From NCBI GenBank assembly GCA_040079795.1, contig JBEBJQ010000008.1, forward strand, positions 17,058 through 81,057: a stretch of DNA of 64,000 nt, written 5' to 3'. Positions 17,350 to 26,753 of the stretch are shown here, in pieces. A program made the position numbers and the translations under genes. The notes beneath the pieces are model-generated. The model saw only the letters and a list, made by a program, of their open reading frames with translations, was not told where the DNA came from and did no database searches. This DNA is from SXIZ01 sp040079795. GTDB taxonomy: Bacteria; Pseudomonadota; Gammaproteobacteria; Methylococcales; Methylomonadaceae. Numbering within the stretch: position 1 is the first letter of the stretch; each line of letters starts with the position of its first letter.

Positions 17350-18051
17350 TTACGCGCGTGCGCAGACCCAAGCATCCACCCGTTCTACGCCCGATTTTTT
17401 TAAAACGGTAGCTAGCTCGTGTAGCGTTGAGCCAGTGGTCATTACATCATCCAATATAACCACATGCCGGAATGGGATGGGTTTAACTTGCATAAAGCTG
17501 TTACGGACATTTTTATGCCGCTGAGCTCGGGTTAAGCCAGTTTGGTGTGGGGTGTCGCGGTGCCGGATACAATGCTTCAGTAACAAAGGGAGGTTAAGTT
17601 GTTTAGCGATAATTTTTGCAATTTCTATACTTTGATTAAAGCCGCGTTCCCTGAAGCGTTTGGGATGCAGCGGCATGGGAATAATGGCTTCGGGAGGTTC
17701 GGTTTTTTCGCTTAAGGCTTCCGCTATTAATAACCCAAGTAGTCTGGCATGTTTATACTGCGCATTAAATTTTAACTGGGTAATTAGATAGCGGATAGCG
17801 TGTTGATGCTTAAATACCGCGACAGTGCTATCAAATGCCGGTAATTGGTGCTGACAGTCACCGCAGGGAATGCTGATGGGACTGGTGTCCGGTAAGCTAA
17901 CTGCGCAGCGGATGCATTGGTGTTGTGCCCATGGCAGATGGCTATAGCAGTCGTAACAAATGTCCCAGTGATTAAAACCGGGGTTATTGCATAAAATGCA
18001 GGTGGGCGGCAGGAGTGAATCCTGTATAATATTAAGCCAGTTGTTTACCAT
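17350..18051 (-). CDS. comF: ComF-family phosphoribosyltransferase-like protein
   Basis: The 233-residue protein has an N-terminal double zinc-finger region (CILC, CYDC, CIRC, CGDC cysteine pairs) and a C-terminal phosphoribosyltransferase fold with PMPLHPKRFRERGFNQS and the PRPP loop VVILDDVMTTGSTL. ComF/GntX proteins are linked to DNA uptake or to processing of incoming single strands; the molecular activity is not settled. It is divergent from bioB, a common neighbour in gammaproteobacteria. Confidence 0.9.
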   Translation of the reverse strand: MVNNWLNIIQDSLLPPTCILCNNPGFNHWDICYDCYSHLPWAQHQCIRCAVSLPDTSPISIPCGDCQHQLPAFDSTVAVFKHQHAIRYLITQLKFNAQYKHARLLGLLIAEALSEKTEPPEAIIPMPLHPKRFRERGFNQSIEIAKIIAKQLNLPLLLKHCIRHRDTPHQTGLTRAQRHKNVRNSFMQVKPIPFRHVVILDDVMTTGSTLHELATVLKKSGVERVDAWVCARA

Positions 18052-18168
18052 TTCTATCTTAAAAAAGTTGACGAAGGTGGTGAGCTGTTGCTTAAAAGCC
18101 TCGTAGGTGGGGTAAGTTGTCGCTAACCTGATTGACAGGTTTACATTATAAAGCCGGAGATTAACAGA

Positions 18169-19158
18169 ATGTCTGCAAGCATTGCAATTAACCCCTCATC
18201 ACTCACTCGCCATGATTGGAATACCGAAGAAGTATTGGCATTATTTGCTTTGCCATTTAGTGATTTGATGTTTGAAGCGCAAAGCATCCATCGTAAGCAT
18301 TTTGATCCAAATGAAATTCAGGTGAGCAGTTTACTAAGCATTAAAACCGGCGCGTGTTCCGAGGATTGTGGCTATTGCCCGCAAAGCGCCCGCTATGACT
18401 CCGACCTAAAGCCGGAAGCCTTAATGCCGATTAATGAGGTGTTAAAGGCGGCGCAGCAGGCGAAAGAGCAGGGTGCCTCCCGGTTTTGCATGGGTGCGGC
18501 TTGGCGGCAACCCAAAGACAAAGATATTGAACGGGTAGTAGAAATGGTCAAGGGCGTAAAAGCGCTCGGTATGGAAACCTGTGTCACTTTAGGGATGTTG
18601 ACTGAGCAGCAAACTCAAGCGTTAAAAACTGGTGGGCTGGATTATTACAACCACAATTTGGATACTTCGGAGGATTATTATTCTGAGGTTATTACTACCC
18701 GGACTTATCAGGATCGTTTGGATACCTTGGGGCGGGTGCGCGATGCGGGGATTAATGTCTGTTGCGGCGGAATTGTGGGCATGGGCGAAAGCGATGTTGA
18801 TCGCGCGAATTTACTGAGGGAGCTGGCAAATCTGCCGAAACATCCCGAGAGCGTGCCGATTAATATGTTGGTGCAGGTGGAAGGCACACCTTTAATGGGA
18901 AGTGAGGCTTTAGACCCCTTGGTGTTTATCCGTACCATTGCCGTAGCCCGGATTTTAATGCCCACCTCGCGGGTGCGTTTATCCGCTGGCCGTAAAAGCA
19001 TGAGTGATGAAATGCAGGCTTTGTGTTTCTTGGCTGGTGCTAATTCAATTTTTTATGGCGATAAATTATTGACCACTGCCAATCCAATGACTGATCACGA
19101 TTTAGGGTTATTTCAACGGCTGGGGGTTTATTCTGGTGGTTCGAGCTATGCAGGGTAG
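18169..19158 (+). CDS. bioB: Biotin synthase
   Basis: BioB is a radical-SAM enzyme that inserts sulfur into dethiobiotin. The SAM-cluster motif CSEDCGYCPQS is present near residue 64. Further landmarks are FCMGAAWRQPKD, YYNHNLDTSEDYY, CCGGIVGMGE, and RLSAGRKSM with the Arg ligand of the second cluster. Length 329 is normal. It precedes an accessory insert that separates it from bioF. The upstream region contains a partial BirA-like half-site, which I do not regard as proof of regulation. Confidence 0.96.
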   Translation: MSASIAINPSSLTRHDWNTEEVLALFALPFSDLMFEAQSIHRKHFDPNEIQVSSLLSIKTGACSEDCGYCPQSARYDSDLKPEALMPINEVLKAAQQAKEQGASRFCMGAAWRQPKDKDIERVVEMVKGVKALGMETCVTLGMLTEQQTQALKTGGLDYYNHNLDTSEDYYSEVITTRTYQDRLDTLGRVRDAGINVCCGGIVGMGESDVDRANLLRELANLPKHPESVPINMLVQVEGTPLMGSEALDPLVFIRTIAVARILMPTSRVRLSAGRKSMSDEMQALCFLAGANSIFYGDKLLTTANPMTDHDLGLFQRLGVYSGGSSYAG

Positions 19159-19239
19159 AACACTATTGGTTTTCCATATAGTGACGTTAGGTGTATGTTT
19201 ATGTCGGTGGGTGCTGATAAGTGATCAGTTAAATCAACT

Positions 19240-20555
19240 ATGAAATATGCTGATTTACACGAATTTATCGAATTTAAGGGTCTTCTGAAAGTTAATGATG
19301 ATAGCTTCGATCTGAATTTTCGAGCACGTATCAACTTAAATGGAGAAACTGAAGTTCAGTTTGACAAGTTAGCGCGGACGCGAGAAACAGACTTTATTCA
19401 AAACCACCACTATTCAGATGACAAAGTCATAAATCTTTTTTCCTTAACAGGCAAAGCTTACGACGGTACTGAGTTTATGACGGATGACCTGTTTTTTTCC
19501 AGTATGGGGATCGAATCCAATATTAAACCCGGAGCTTTGATAACTTTAGAGACACCCAGTTGTTCAAAAGCAACGTTCAAAAGTAAATTAATAGAACAGA
19601 ATCAAAGACCGTTCATAACCATGCGGTTAAGAAGATTTGAGGCTTATCGTCAATTAGATACTGTATGCACATTAGGTACTGTGGTCATGAGCGGTTGTGA
19701 AACCGAAGATACCGACATGATCTCCGGCAAGATTAAAATAACAGCAAATGAAGAGCCAGTCGACCTTAAGGAATGGAAGGATGCCGTTGATAAATTAATG
19801 AATCATATTCGTTATGTCATGTCATTTTCCTCTGGCGTAAGCCTAAAAGCACCTGTCATGGAATATTATGCCAATGGCCAACTAGAAGTAACAACATGGT
19901 CTCAAACGCATGAAAACTTATCTTCCTTGCCAACATCCATTGGTTGGATCAAGATGCTATTTTCGATAGCGCCGTCAAATCGTATTTTGAACCACCTTTT
20001 CATGCCAACAATTTACTTATAGCCTTTGAATGGTTTTCTATCGGCTCAAGTTACACTGAAATTCGTTTAGTTAACTCAATGACAGTATTAGAAAATCTTA
20101 TTAGTTCAAATCTTGACGAATGTGACACATTGATCCAATCAGACAAAAATTTTCAAAAACATAGAAGTGTCTTAAGAAAAGTAATTAAAGCCTGTATTGA
20201 TAAACGGCCTGAAGATAATGATCAAAATGCAACTTTAAAAGACATGAATGAGAAACTTGCAGACTTAAATCGTCGTTCGTTGCTTCAAAAACTTAAAATA
20301 TTGGCGGATCGCTGGCAAGTTCCATTGGATGGAATCAATGACGAAAAGCTGCAAGACGCGATAAAGGCGCGTAATTCAATTGTGCATACGGGGCAATACC
20401 CCAATCATAATGAATCAAAATTGTGGGTACATTTCACTGTCATTCATGAAGTTGTTACTCGATTTTTATTAACCGCATTAGGCTATCAAGGTAAGTATTT
20501 ATCACACTTTGGAGGTTTGCACGATGCAGACTTTCCGCCGCTAAAAATCTCGTAA
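19240..20555 (+). pseudogene. HEPN-domain protein, ApeA-like, frameshifted
   Basis: Frame 1 (19240-20022) and frame 2 (in use from about 19938 to 20555) read as one protein of about 437 residues if the frame shifts near 19933-19940. The junction becomes SLPT then HWLDQDAIFDSAVKSYFEPP. The N-terminal half is beta-rich (FDLNFRARINLNGETEVQF). The C-terminal half is helical and carries ARNSIVHTGQYP, where R-NSIV-H fits the HEPN RNase motif Rx4-6H. The layout resembles ApeA-type abortive-infection proteins (moderate confidence). It interrupts the biotin genes and looks acquired. As sequenced, the HEPN half is not linked to the sensor half. Confidence 0.65.
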
Positions 20556-20637
20556 GATTCCCTTGACCGACTGAAAACCTAACTCGCCACCTTTCAAATC
20601 CTGCAATAAGCAGTTGCCCAAATCACAGACGATCATT

Positions 20638-21012
20638 ATGACCAAAAGAGAAATCCAAAAAGCCCTTGAAAACACCCTGCTCAATAACGAAAAAATGGCC
20701 GCTCAGCTGTATGAGTACGAATTGGAGGCGATGCTTGATGAATTGAAAGCAATGATGCTTGAAGATGGCGATGATTCGATTTTTGCTATCACTGTACATA
20801 AAAATGACCTAACGCTGAAACAGGATACCGCAATGGTTTTAATTGAAAAATCAGGCGAAGTACATGTTAATGAGGCAGCCAAAGCAAAGCTGAAAGAAAT
20901 TTGGATAGGCAGTTATGCTGTAAATATGCGCAAACTGCTGCCGGAATTTGCTGAACAATTAAGGGATGGAGAAATTCCGATTAATGGCATCAAAACTATT
21001 CTTGTGGATTGA
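20638..21012 (+). CDS. Unknown 124-residue acidic protein
   Basis: A small, soluble, mostly helical protein beginning MTKREIQKALENTLL, with an acidic EYELEAMLDELKAMMLEDGDDSIF stretch split by one strand, and a C-terminal strand region. No family is recognised. The ATG at 20638 is preferred over the TTG at 20614. It sits between the broken HEPN gene and bioF, so it belongs to the accessory insert in the biotin locus. It could be an immunity or accessory partner of the HEPN gene, but only position suggests this. Confidence 0.6.
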   Translation: MTKREIQKALENTLLNNEKMAAQLYEYELEAMLDELKAMMLEDGDDSIFAITVHKNDLTLKQDTAMVLIEKSGEVHVNEAAKAKLKEIWIGSYAVNMRKLLPEFAEQLRDGEIPINGIKTILVD

Positions 21013-21071
21013 TCTATGAAGAATAGATTTAGGGTTGCAGTGAGTGATAGTAACTTCGATTTCACTGGCTG

Positions 21072-22226
21072 ATGGCAGGTTTTTCGGCGTTACCTGAAGC
21101 GTTGCAGGACTTGGAGCGACATGATTTGTACCGGAGTAGGCGCTTGGTCGAAAGTCCACAGGGGGCGCTGGTTCAAGTGGATGGTGCGTTAAAGCTGAAT
21201 TTTTGTAGTAATGATTATTTAGGCTTGGCGAACCATCCCGCAGTTGTGCAGGGCTTTCAAAACGCAGTAAATCAATGGGGGGTCGGTAGCGGCGCGGCGC
21301 ATTTGGTGTGCGGGCATACCCGTGAGCATCATGCTCTGGAAGAAGAGCTGGCTGATTTTACCGGTCGTGATCGAGCATTGCTCTTTTCTACCGGGTACAT
21401 GGCTAATATGGGTGTCATTGCGGCATTAGTTGGTCGGGGTGATACGGTGTTGCAAGATCGGTTAAATCATGCCTCCCTCCTTGACGGCGGCTTACTGTCA
21501 GGGGCGTGGTTTAAACGGTATGCCCATGCTGATGCCACGCAGGCGCAGCAAGTTTTAGCAGTGGGGCAGGGGCGGCAATTAATTGTAACTGACGGTGTAT
21601 TCAGTATGGATGGCGATGTTGCACCCTTGCAGTCTTTGGTTGATGTTGCAAAAGACTATGAGGCCTGGTTGATGGTGGATGATGCACATGGTTTTGGGGT
21701 GTTGGGTTCGACCGGTGCAGGCGCCGTACAGTTGGCGGGGTTGACGCAGCAGGACGTGCCCGTGCTGGTGGGGACGCTGGGTAAGGCATTTGGCACCAGC
21801 GGGGCTTTTGTTGTGGGCTCGGAGGTGTTGGTTGAAACCTTAATTCAAAAGGCCAGACCTTATATCTACACAACGGCAATGCCCGCCGCTATTGCTGCAG
21901 CAACACGGGTGAGTTTAAGCTTGCTGATTTCTGAAACTTGGCGGCGGGATAAATTGAAACAGTTGGTGCAGCAATTTCGACAAGGTGCAGCCCAATTGGG
22001 TTTATCCCTTATGCCCTCCACTTCGCCTATACAACCGATTTTGGTGGGTAGCAGTCAACAAGCGTTGTTGCTGAGTGAACAGTTATATCAACGGGGTTTT
22101 TTAGTGAGTGCTATTCGTCCTCCCACTGTGCCACAGGGAACTGCCCGTTTGCGGGTTACCTTTTCAGCGGCTCATGAGCCAGCACAGGTTGAGCAATTAT
22201 TGGACGCTTTGCAGTTAGCCTTATGA
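21072..22226 (+). CDS. bioF: 8-amino-7-oxononanoate synthase
   Basis: A PLP enzyme that condenses pimeloyl-ACP and alanine in biotin synthesis. Sequence landmarks are LNFCSNDYLGLANHP, GSGAAHLVCGHTREH, the Asp/His of VDDAHGFGVLG, and the PLP lysine in GTLGKAFGTSG. Length 384 matches the family. It starts at ATG 21072, 59 bases after the accessory insert, and overlaps bioH by four bases (ATGA). Confidence 0.95.
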   Translation: MAGFSALPEALQDLERHDLYRSRRLVESPQGALVQVDGALKLNFCSNDYLGLANHPAVVQGFQNAVNQWGVGSGAAHLVCGHTREHHALEEELADFTGRDRALLFSTGYMANMGVIAALVGRGDTVLQDRLNHASLLDGGLLSGAWFKRYAHADATQAQQVLAVGQGRQLIVTDGVFSMDGDVAPLQSLVDVAKDYEAWLMVDDAHGFGVLGSTGAGAVQLAGLTQQDVPVLVGTLGKAFGTSGAFVVGSEVLVETLIQKARPYIYTTAMPAAIAAATRVSLSLLISETWRRDKLKQLVQQFRQGAAQLGLSLMPSTSPIQPILVGSSQQALLLSEQLYQRGFLVSAIRPPTVPQGTARLRVTFSAAHEPAQVEQLLDALQLAL

Positions 22227-22996
22227 GCAGTCATTTACATATAGAAATTTATGGGCAAGGTAAAACCGTTGTCTTGCTGCATGGCTGGGCAATGCACACC
22301 GGCGTATGGCGTGATTTTGCCATTCAGTTAGCGCAACAGGCACGGGTTATTTGCATTGATTTGCCGGGGCATGGCCGGAGCATATCGCAACATCCCTTTG
22401 AGCTACAGTTGATTGCTGCTCAATTGGTTGAAGCGCTGGATGAGGCACCTTGTTATTGGCTCGGGTGGTCTTTAGGCGCTTTGGTCGCTTTAGAGATTGT
22501 GCGGCAATATCCTGAAAAAGTCAGGGGGCTTATTTTATTGGCTGGTACTCCCTGTTTTGTCAAAAAAATCAATTGGGCAGGAATGGATAGGGCGTTGCTC
22601 GAGAAATTTGCCGATAATTTACTGGCTAATCCTCAAGCGACAGTGATACATTTTTTAGCTATACAAATTTATGGTTTAGAAGAATCCAAACAGTTTTCGC
22701 GGGCATTGACAACCAGGGTGGCGGAATGTGCTGCGCCCAATCCTGAAGTTTTGCAAGCTGGGTTGATGATATTAAAAAATCAGGATCTGAGGCCAGCATT
22801 GGTAAGCATACACTGTCCGGTTTTAACCATACTGGGTAAGCGTGATGCGTTGGTGCCGGTGGGGGTTGCAGTACATTTGCAGCAGTTGTTGGAATCTTTG
22901 CAAGTCGTAACACTGGATAAAGCGGGGCATGTGCCTTTTTTATCGCATGCTGACGAAACCACGTGGATTGTTATTGATTTTTTAAATGCAACATGA
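22223..22996 (+). CDS. bioH: Pimeloyl-ACP methyl ester carboxylesterase
   Basis: An alpha/beta hydrolase that demethylates pimeloyl-ACP methyl ester, ending the BioC-gated pimelate cycle. The oxyanion HGWAMHTGVW motif is near residue 20, the nucleophile elbow is GWSLG, the Asp is in GKRDALVP and the catalytic His is in AGHVPFLSH. Length 257 is usual. It lies between bioF and bioC, overlapping both by four bases, the standard gammaproteobacterial bioFHCD order. Confidence 0.94.
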   Translation: MSSHLHIEIYGQGKTVVLLHGWAMHTGVWRDFAIQLAQQARVICIDLPGHGRSISQHPFELQLIAAQLVEALDEAPCYWLGWSLGALVALEIVRQYPEKVRGLILLAGTPCFVKKINWAGMDRALLEKFADNLLANPQATVIHFLAIQIYGLEESKQFSRALTTRVAECAAPNPEVLQAGLMILKNQDLRPALVSIHCPVLTILGKRDALVPVGVAVHLQQLLESLQVVTLDKAGHVPFLSHADETTWIVIDFLNAT

Positions 22997-23787
22997 GCAT
23001 AGTTATTAATCACGACAAGTTGAAAATACGTAGGGCTTTTGCTAAGGCCTCGGTAAGTTATGATGATTTTGCACAGCTTCAGCTTGTTGTCGCTAATAGC
23101 TTATTACATAAAAATGCACTGACTTCGTTATACGGGAATGTGCTTGACATTGGCTGTGGCACGGGTTTTTTAACTCACCAGCTACAGCAAATGGGAGGCT
23201 TTCGGCAGCTTCTTGCGCTGGACATCGCTATACCTATGCTGCTGCAAGCCAGGCAACGTTTACTTGATTCAGCTAATTATGTCTGTGGGGATGCCGAGTC
23301 GTTACCATTGCAAGATGCAAGTCTGGATAGTGTGTTTTCAAGTTTGGCCTTGCAATGGTGTCAAAATTTGCCAGCTACCCTACAGGAGTGCCGACGTGTT
23401 TTAAAGCCGGGTGGTCGTTTGGTATTTGCTACGTTTGGGGCAGAAACCTTGTGTGAGCTAAAACAGGCTTGGGCGAGTGTGGATGATTATCGTCATGTCA
23501 ATGAGTTCTACACAGTCCAACAAATACGCGATTTATTCCTAAATAGCGCTTGGCGCACGGTAGAGGTTGATAGTCAGCTATTTCAACCCCGGTACGCCTC
23601 AGTTTCTTCGCTTTTACATGAATTAAAGGCAATTGGTGCACAAAGTGTCAGTGCTGGTCGCAAGCGGCAGCTGACCAGCAAAGCGCATATGCAACAGATG
23701 TTTAATGCTTATCCGCGGGGTGGCGATGCGGACGATATTGTTGCCAGCTTTGAAATAATTTGGGTTATTGCCGAGGCGGGTTTGTAG
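22993..23787 (+). CDS. bioC: Malonyl-ACP O-methyltransferase
   Basis: An SAM-dependent methyltransferase that caps malonyl-ACP so that fatty-acid synthesis can build pimeloyl-ACP. The SAM motif I reads LDIGCGTGFLTHQL, with motif II in YVCGDAESLPL and the ALQWCQNLPATLQE segment typical of BioC. Length 264 is normal. The N-terminus RRAFAKASVSYDDFAQLQ is also characteristic. It overlaps bioH by four bases and bioD by one base. Confidence 0.94.
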   Translation: MSIVINHDKLKIRRAFAKASVSYDDFAQLQLVVANSLLHKNALTSLYGNVLDIGCGTGFLTHQLQQMGGFRQLLALDIAIPMLLQARQRLLDSANYVCGDAESLPLQDASLDSVFSSLALQWCQNLPATLQECRRVLKPGGRLVFATFGAETLCELKQAWASVDDYRHVNEFYTVQQIRDLFLNSAWRTVEVDSQLFQPRYASVSSLLHELKAIGAQSVSAGRKRQLTSKAHMQQMFNAYPRGGDADDIVASFEIIWVIAEAGL

Positions 23788-24449
23788 TGCCTCAAGGTTA
23801 CTTTATTACGGGTACCGATACCGGAGTTGGTAAAACTTGGGTTGCAGCAGCCTTAATGCGCCATTTAAGCTTGCACGGTCAAACAGTTGCCGGGATGAAG
23901 CCGGTGGCTTCAGGCTGTTTTTTGGTTAACGGACAACTGCAAAACGAGGATGCGCTGATGCTGCAAAAACAGTGCAGCATGCCGTTAGGATATCAACAAA
24001 TCAACCCTTATGCCTATGCTTTAGCCGTTTCACCGCATATTGCAGGTACTGATAATCCAGTTGATTTAGGCGTAATTAAAGCCGCATTTAACGCTCTTCA
24101 GGCGTTAGTCGACAAGGTGATTGTAGAGGGTGCGGGGGGGTGGTACTCACCGTTGAGCAATACTATAGATAATGCCGATTTAGCAAGGATGCTGAATTTG
24201 CCCGTTATCTTGGTGGTTGCAATTCGATTAGGGTGTATTAATCAAGCCCGCTTAAGTTTGCAGGCAATTAAGCAGTCTGGCATTGGTTGTGCGGGGTGGA
24301 TCGCTACGTGTATTGACCCCGAATTGCCAGCCAGGCAAGAAACACTTGATTTTTTGGCAGGAGACTTAGATGTGCCGTTATTAGGGGTGATGCCCTATGT
24401 TGTTGAGCAGGATGTTAATTTATTGGCGGCTTTGATTACCCTAAAATAA
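23787..24449 (+). CDS. bioD: Dethiobiotin synthetase
   Basis: BioD closes the ureido ring of dethiobiotin using CO2 and ATP. The P-loop GTDTGVGKTWVAAAL is at residues 8-22, followed by MKPVASG and VEGAGGWYSPL, all family signatures. I chose GTG 23787, which overlaps the bioC stop as TAGTG and gives 220 residues; a longer in-frame start at 23760 would lie within bioC. It is the last gene of the operon; a terminator follows 30 bases later. Confidence 0.94.
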   Translation: MPQGYFITGTDTGVGKTWVAAALMRHLSLHGQTVAGMKPVASGCFLVNGQLQNEDALMLQKQCSMPLGYQQINPYAYALAVSPHIAGTDNPVDLGVIKAAFNALQALVDKVIVEGAGGWYSPLSNTIDNADLARMLNLPVILVVAIRLGCINQARLSLQAIKQSGIGCAGWIATCIDPELPARQETLDFLAGDLDVPLLGVMPYVVEQDVNLLAALITLK

Positions 24450-24479
24450 TTGTTCAGCCTCTTTCCTTAAATCACGGAT

Positions 24480-24504
24480 AAATTGATCTGGATCAATTTT
24501 TTTT
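24480..24504 (+). terminator. Terminator after bioD
   Basis: AAATTGAT and ATCAATTT form a stem with a CTGG loop, followed by six or more T. This is a classical intrinsic terminator, AT-rich in the stem, 30 bases past the bioD stop. Confidence 0.8.
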
Positions 24505-24566
24505 CATTCATCTGTTTTAAAGTGCCCATGCAGTTAATATAACTTTAAATTATGAGGAAGGTAACG

Positions 24567-24965
24567 ATGGCATTAATAACTTGGACTGAAAGTCAATACG
24601 GAACCAAAGTAGGCTTTGCAGATGAAGAGCATCAAATTTTATTTGGTAAACTGAATAAGCTGTATGATTTAGCAACAGGTGGTTCTGCGCGCTCAGCAAT
24701 TGGCGCGCAATTGGATGATTTAATTGCTTATGTAGTCGATCATTTTGCTCATGAAGAAAAAGAAATGCAGGCGAAAAATTATGCGGGCTACGCTCGTCAT
24801 AAAGAAGAACATGAAGCATTAATAGGCATTTGTGCCGGTTTACAAAAGAAATTTCATGCAGGTGAAGCTGAGGTTACCGATGAAGTTGGGCAAATGGTTA
24901 AAGGTTGGCTGGATAACCATATTCCTAACTTTGATAAAGCTTATGCAGGCGCATTAAATAGCTGA
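24567..24965 (+). CDS. Bacteriohemerythrin
   Basis: A 132-residue non-heme diiron oxygen-binding protein, cytoplasmic. All ligand motifs are present: ADEEHQILF, HFAHEEKEM, HKEEHEALI and the final NHIPNFD. In methanotrophs such proteins are abundant and have been proposed to carry oxygen to particulate methane monooxygenase (established idea, not shown here). The ATG at 24567 has GAGGAAGG in front; the ATG at 24552 overlaps that site. It stands as a single gene between two terminators. Confidence 0.93.
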   Translation: MALITWTESQYGTKVGFADEEHQILFGKLNKLYDLATGGSARSAIGAQLDDLIAYVVDHFAHEEKEMQAKNYAGYARHKEEHEALIGICAGLQKKFHAGEAEVTDEVGQMVKGWLDNHIPNFDKAYAGALNS

Positions 24966-24994
24966 TATAAACTTACTCTTTTTAAGCTTTTAAG

Positions 24995-25027
24995 AAAGCC
25001 TGTGGGATTTTCACAGGCTTTTTTTTG
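24995..25027 (+). terminator. Terminator after bacteriohemerythrin
   Basis: AAGCCTGTG and CACAGGCTT form a 9-bp stem with a short loop, followed by a run of T starting at 25019. A strong intrinsic terminator. Confidence 0.9.
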
Positions 25028-25200
25028 CTTAAAAGACAATTATTGCTTAACCAACCTAGCTTATAAAGGCGGTTTGAGGTAAACTTCCCGAGTTGATATA
25101 AATTATTAAGTGAGTGGAAAAGTGCGCAAGTTATAAGCCGCTGTTACCTACACAAAAACGCATACAAGAGTTTCTAACTACAAATCGAGGAGATTTCTCC

Positions 25201-26703
25201 GTGAAGAAAACCACGCAACTTTTCGCCTGTTTAACCCTGATGATTTCTGGCTTAAGCACTGCAAATGCGGATTACGCCCTGAATTTAGTGCGAGGGAATA
25301 CCAAAATCAGTCATGAGCTATATGATTTGCACATGCTGATTTTATGGGTCTGTGTATTTATCGGGTTGGCAGTGTTCGGTGTCATGTTTTATTCGATGTA
25401 TTATCATCGTAAATCGCGGGGGCACGTGGCTGAGCAGTTTCATGAAAATACCACAGTCGAGATTATTTGGACCATTATTCCAACTGTAATTTTGATAGCA
25501 ATGGCTATCCCGGCCACAAAATCCATGATTGATCTTTACGATGTTAAAGACTCACAAATGACGGTTAAAGTCACCGGTTGGCAGTGGCGTTGGGAATATG
25601 AATATATAGAAGGCAAAGATGCTGAAAAAAATATTCATTTTTTTAGTATGCTCGACGACGCCAGTAATAAAGCGCGTCAGGTTGGGTCTGGCATAGATCC
25701 TCGTACGGTTCCGCATTATTTATTGAATGTTGACAAGCCTTTAGTGGTGCCAGTTAAAACCAAAATTCGTTTTTTATTCACCGCTGCGGATGTAATTCAT
25801 TCTTGGTGGGTGCCTGATTTAGGCTGGAAAAAAGATGCTAACCCAGGTTTTATTAATGAAGCCTGGACATCGGTTGATAACCCAGGTACCTACCGTGGAC
25901 AATGCACTGAATTATGCGGTAAAGATCATGGGTTTATGCCAATTGTGGTGATTGCCATGGAGCAGCCTGATTATGATGCTTGGGTTAAGAAAACGAAGCT
26001 AGAAATGACGCAGGGGCCTGATTTAAGCGATCAAAAGCATGATGATTTGATTGCCAAGGGAGAATCAATTTATACTAAAAACTGTGCCACCTGTCACTTG
26101 CCGAATGGTGAAGGTGTGCCAGGTGCATTCCCTGCTTTGGCAAAAAGTGCCGTGGTCTTAGGGGATATCAATGATCAAACGAAGTTAATTTTGAATGGTA
26201 AAGGCGCCATGCCAGCTTTCGGAAAAATGCTTAACGCCCTTGAGTTGGCGCAAGTTATTAGTTATACCCGAAATGCCTTTGGCAATACTGTGGGTGATGA
26301 CATACAACCCAAAGCCGTAAAAGCCTTGTTAGCAGAAGGTTCGGCAGAGGCTGCGCCAGTGAAAGGAGCGGAAAAAGTTGACGCCAGTGTTAAACTTTCA
26401 CTCGCTGATTTAGTTGCTAAAGGGGAATCAGTTTACCTTAATAGCTGTGCGTCTTGCCACCAGGAAGATGGCGCTGGCTTGGCAGGTACTTTCCCTGCGA
26501 TAACTGGCAGTGCTATTGTTAAAGGCGATATTAATAAACAAGTCAACTTAATAAAGAATGGTAAAGGTATGATGCCAGCTTTTGCAACCCAATTGAATGC
26601 TGTAGATTTTGCTGCGGTTGTAGCCTATACCCGCAATGCCTTGGGTAATAAGGTAGGTAACTTAATTCAGCCGGCTGAGATTGAATCTTTATTGGCAAAA
26701 TAA
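25201..26703 (+). CDS. coxB: Cytochrome c oxidase subunit II with two fused cytochrome c domains
   Basis: Subunit II receives electrons at its CuA centre. The 500-residue product has a signal peptide (to about residue 23), two transmembrane helices (about 44-66 and 86-105), and CuA ligands H200, C235, E237, C239, H243 and M246. Two cytochrome c domains follow, with CATCH at 295-299 and CASCH at 416-420, each with an MPAF methionine. The two c domains are closely alike (shared KGES, GDIN, NGKG and YTRNA), indicating tandem duplication. The start is GTG 25201 with GAGGAG in front. It opens the oxidase operon. Confidence 0.94.
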   Translation: MKKTTQLFACLTLMISGLSTANADYALNLVRGNTKISHELYDLHMLILWVCVFIGLAVFGVMFYSMYYHRKSRGHVAEQFHENTTVEIIWTIIPTVILIAMAIPATKSMIDLYDVKDSQMTVKVTGWQWRWEYEYIEGKDAEKNIHFFSMLDDASNKARQVGSGIDPRTVPHYLLNVDKPLVVPVKTKIRFLFTAADVIHSWWVPDLGWKKDANPGFINEAWTSVDNPGTYRGQCTELCGKDHGFMPIVVIAMEQPDYDAWVKKTKLEMTQGPDLSDQKHDDLIAKGESIYTKNCATCHLPNGEGVPGAFPALAKSAVVLGDINDQTKLILNGKGAMPAFGKMLNALELAQVISYTRNAFGNTVGDDIQPKAVKALLAEGSAEAAPVKGAEKVDASVKLSLADLVAKGESVYLNSCASCHQEDGAGLAGTFPAITGSAIVKGDINKQVNLIKNGKGMMPAFATQLNAVDFAAVVAYTRNALGNKVGNLIQPAEIESLLAK

Positions 26704-26753
26704 TTGCCATCGGTTTATTGGGTCGTTAATTTATTTTTTAAAGAGGTATAGGT

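Noticed and set aside
18114..18146. BirA operator before bioB
   Set aside because: The right half GGTTTACA (18138-18145) matches, but the left half TTGT...AACC contains extra bases and the spacing is wrong, so only a half-site remains.
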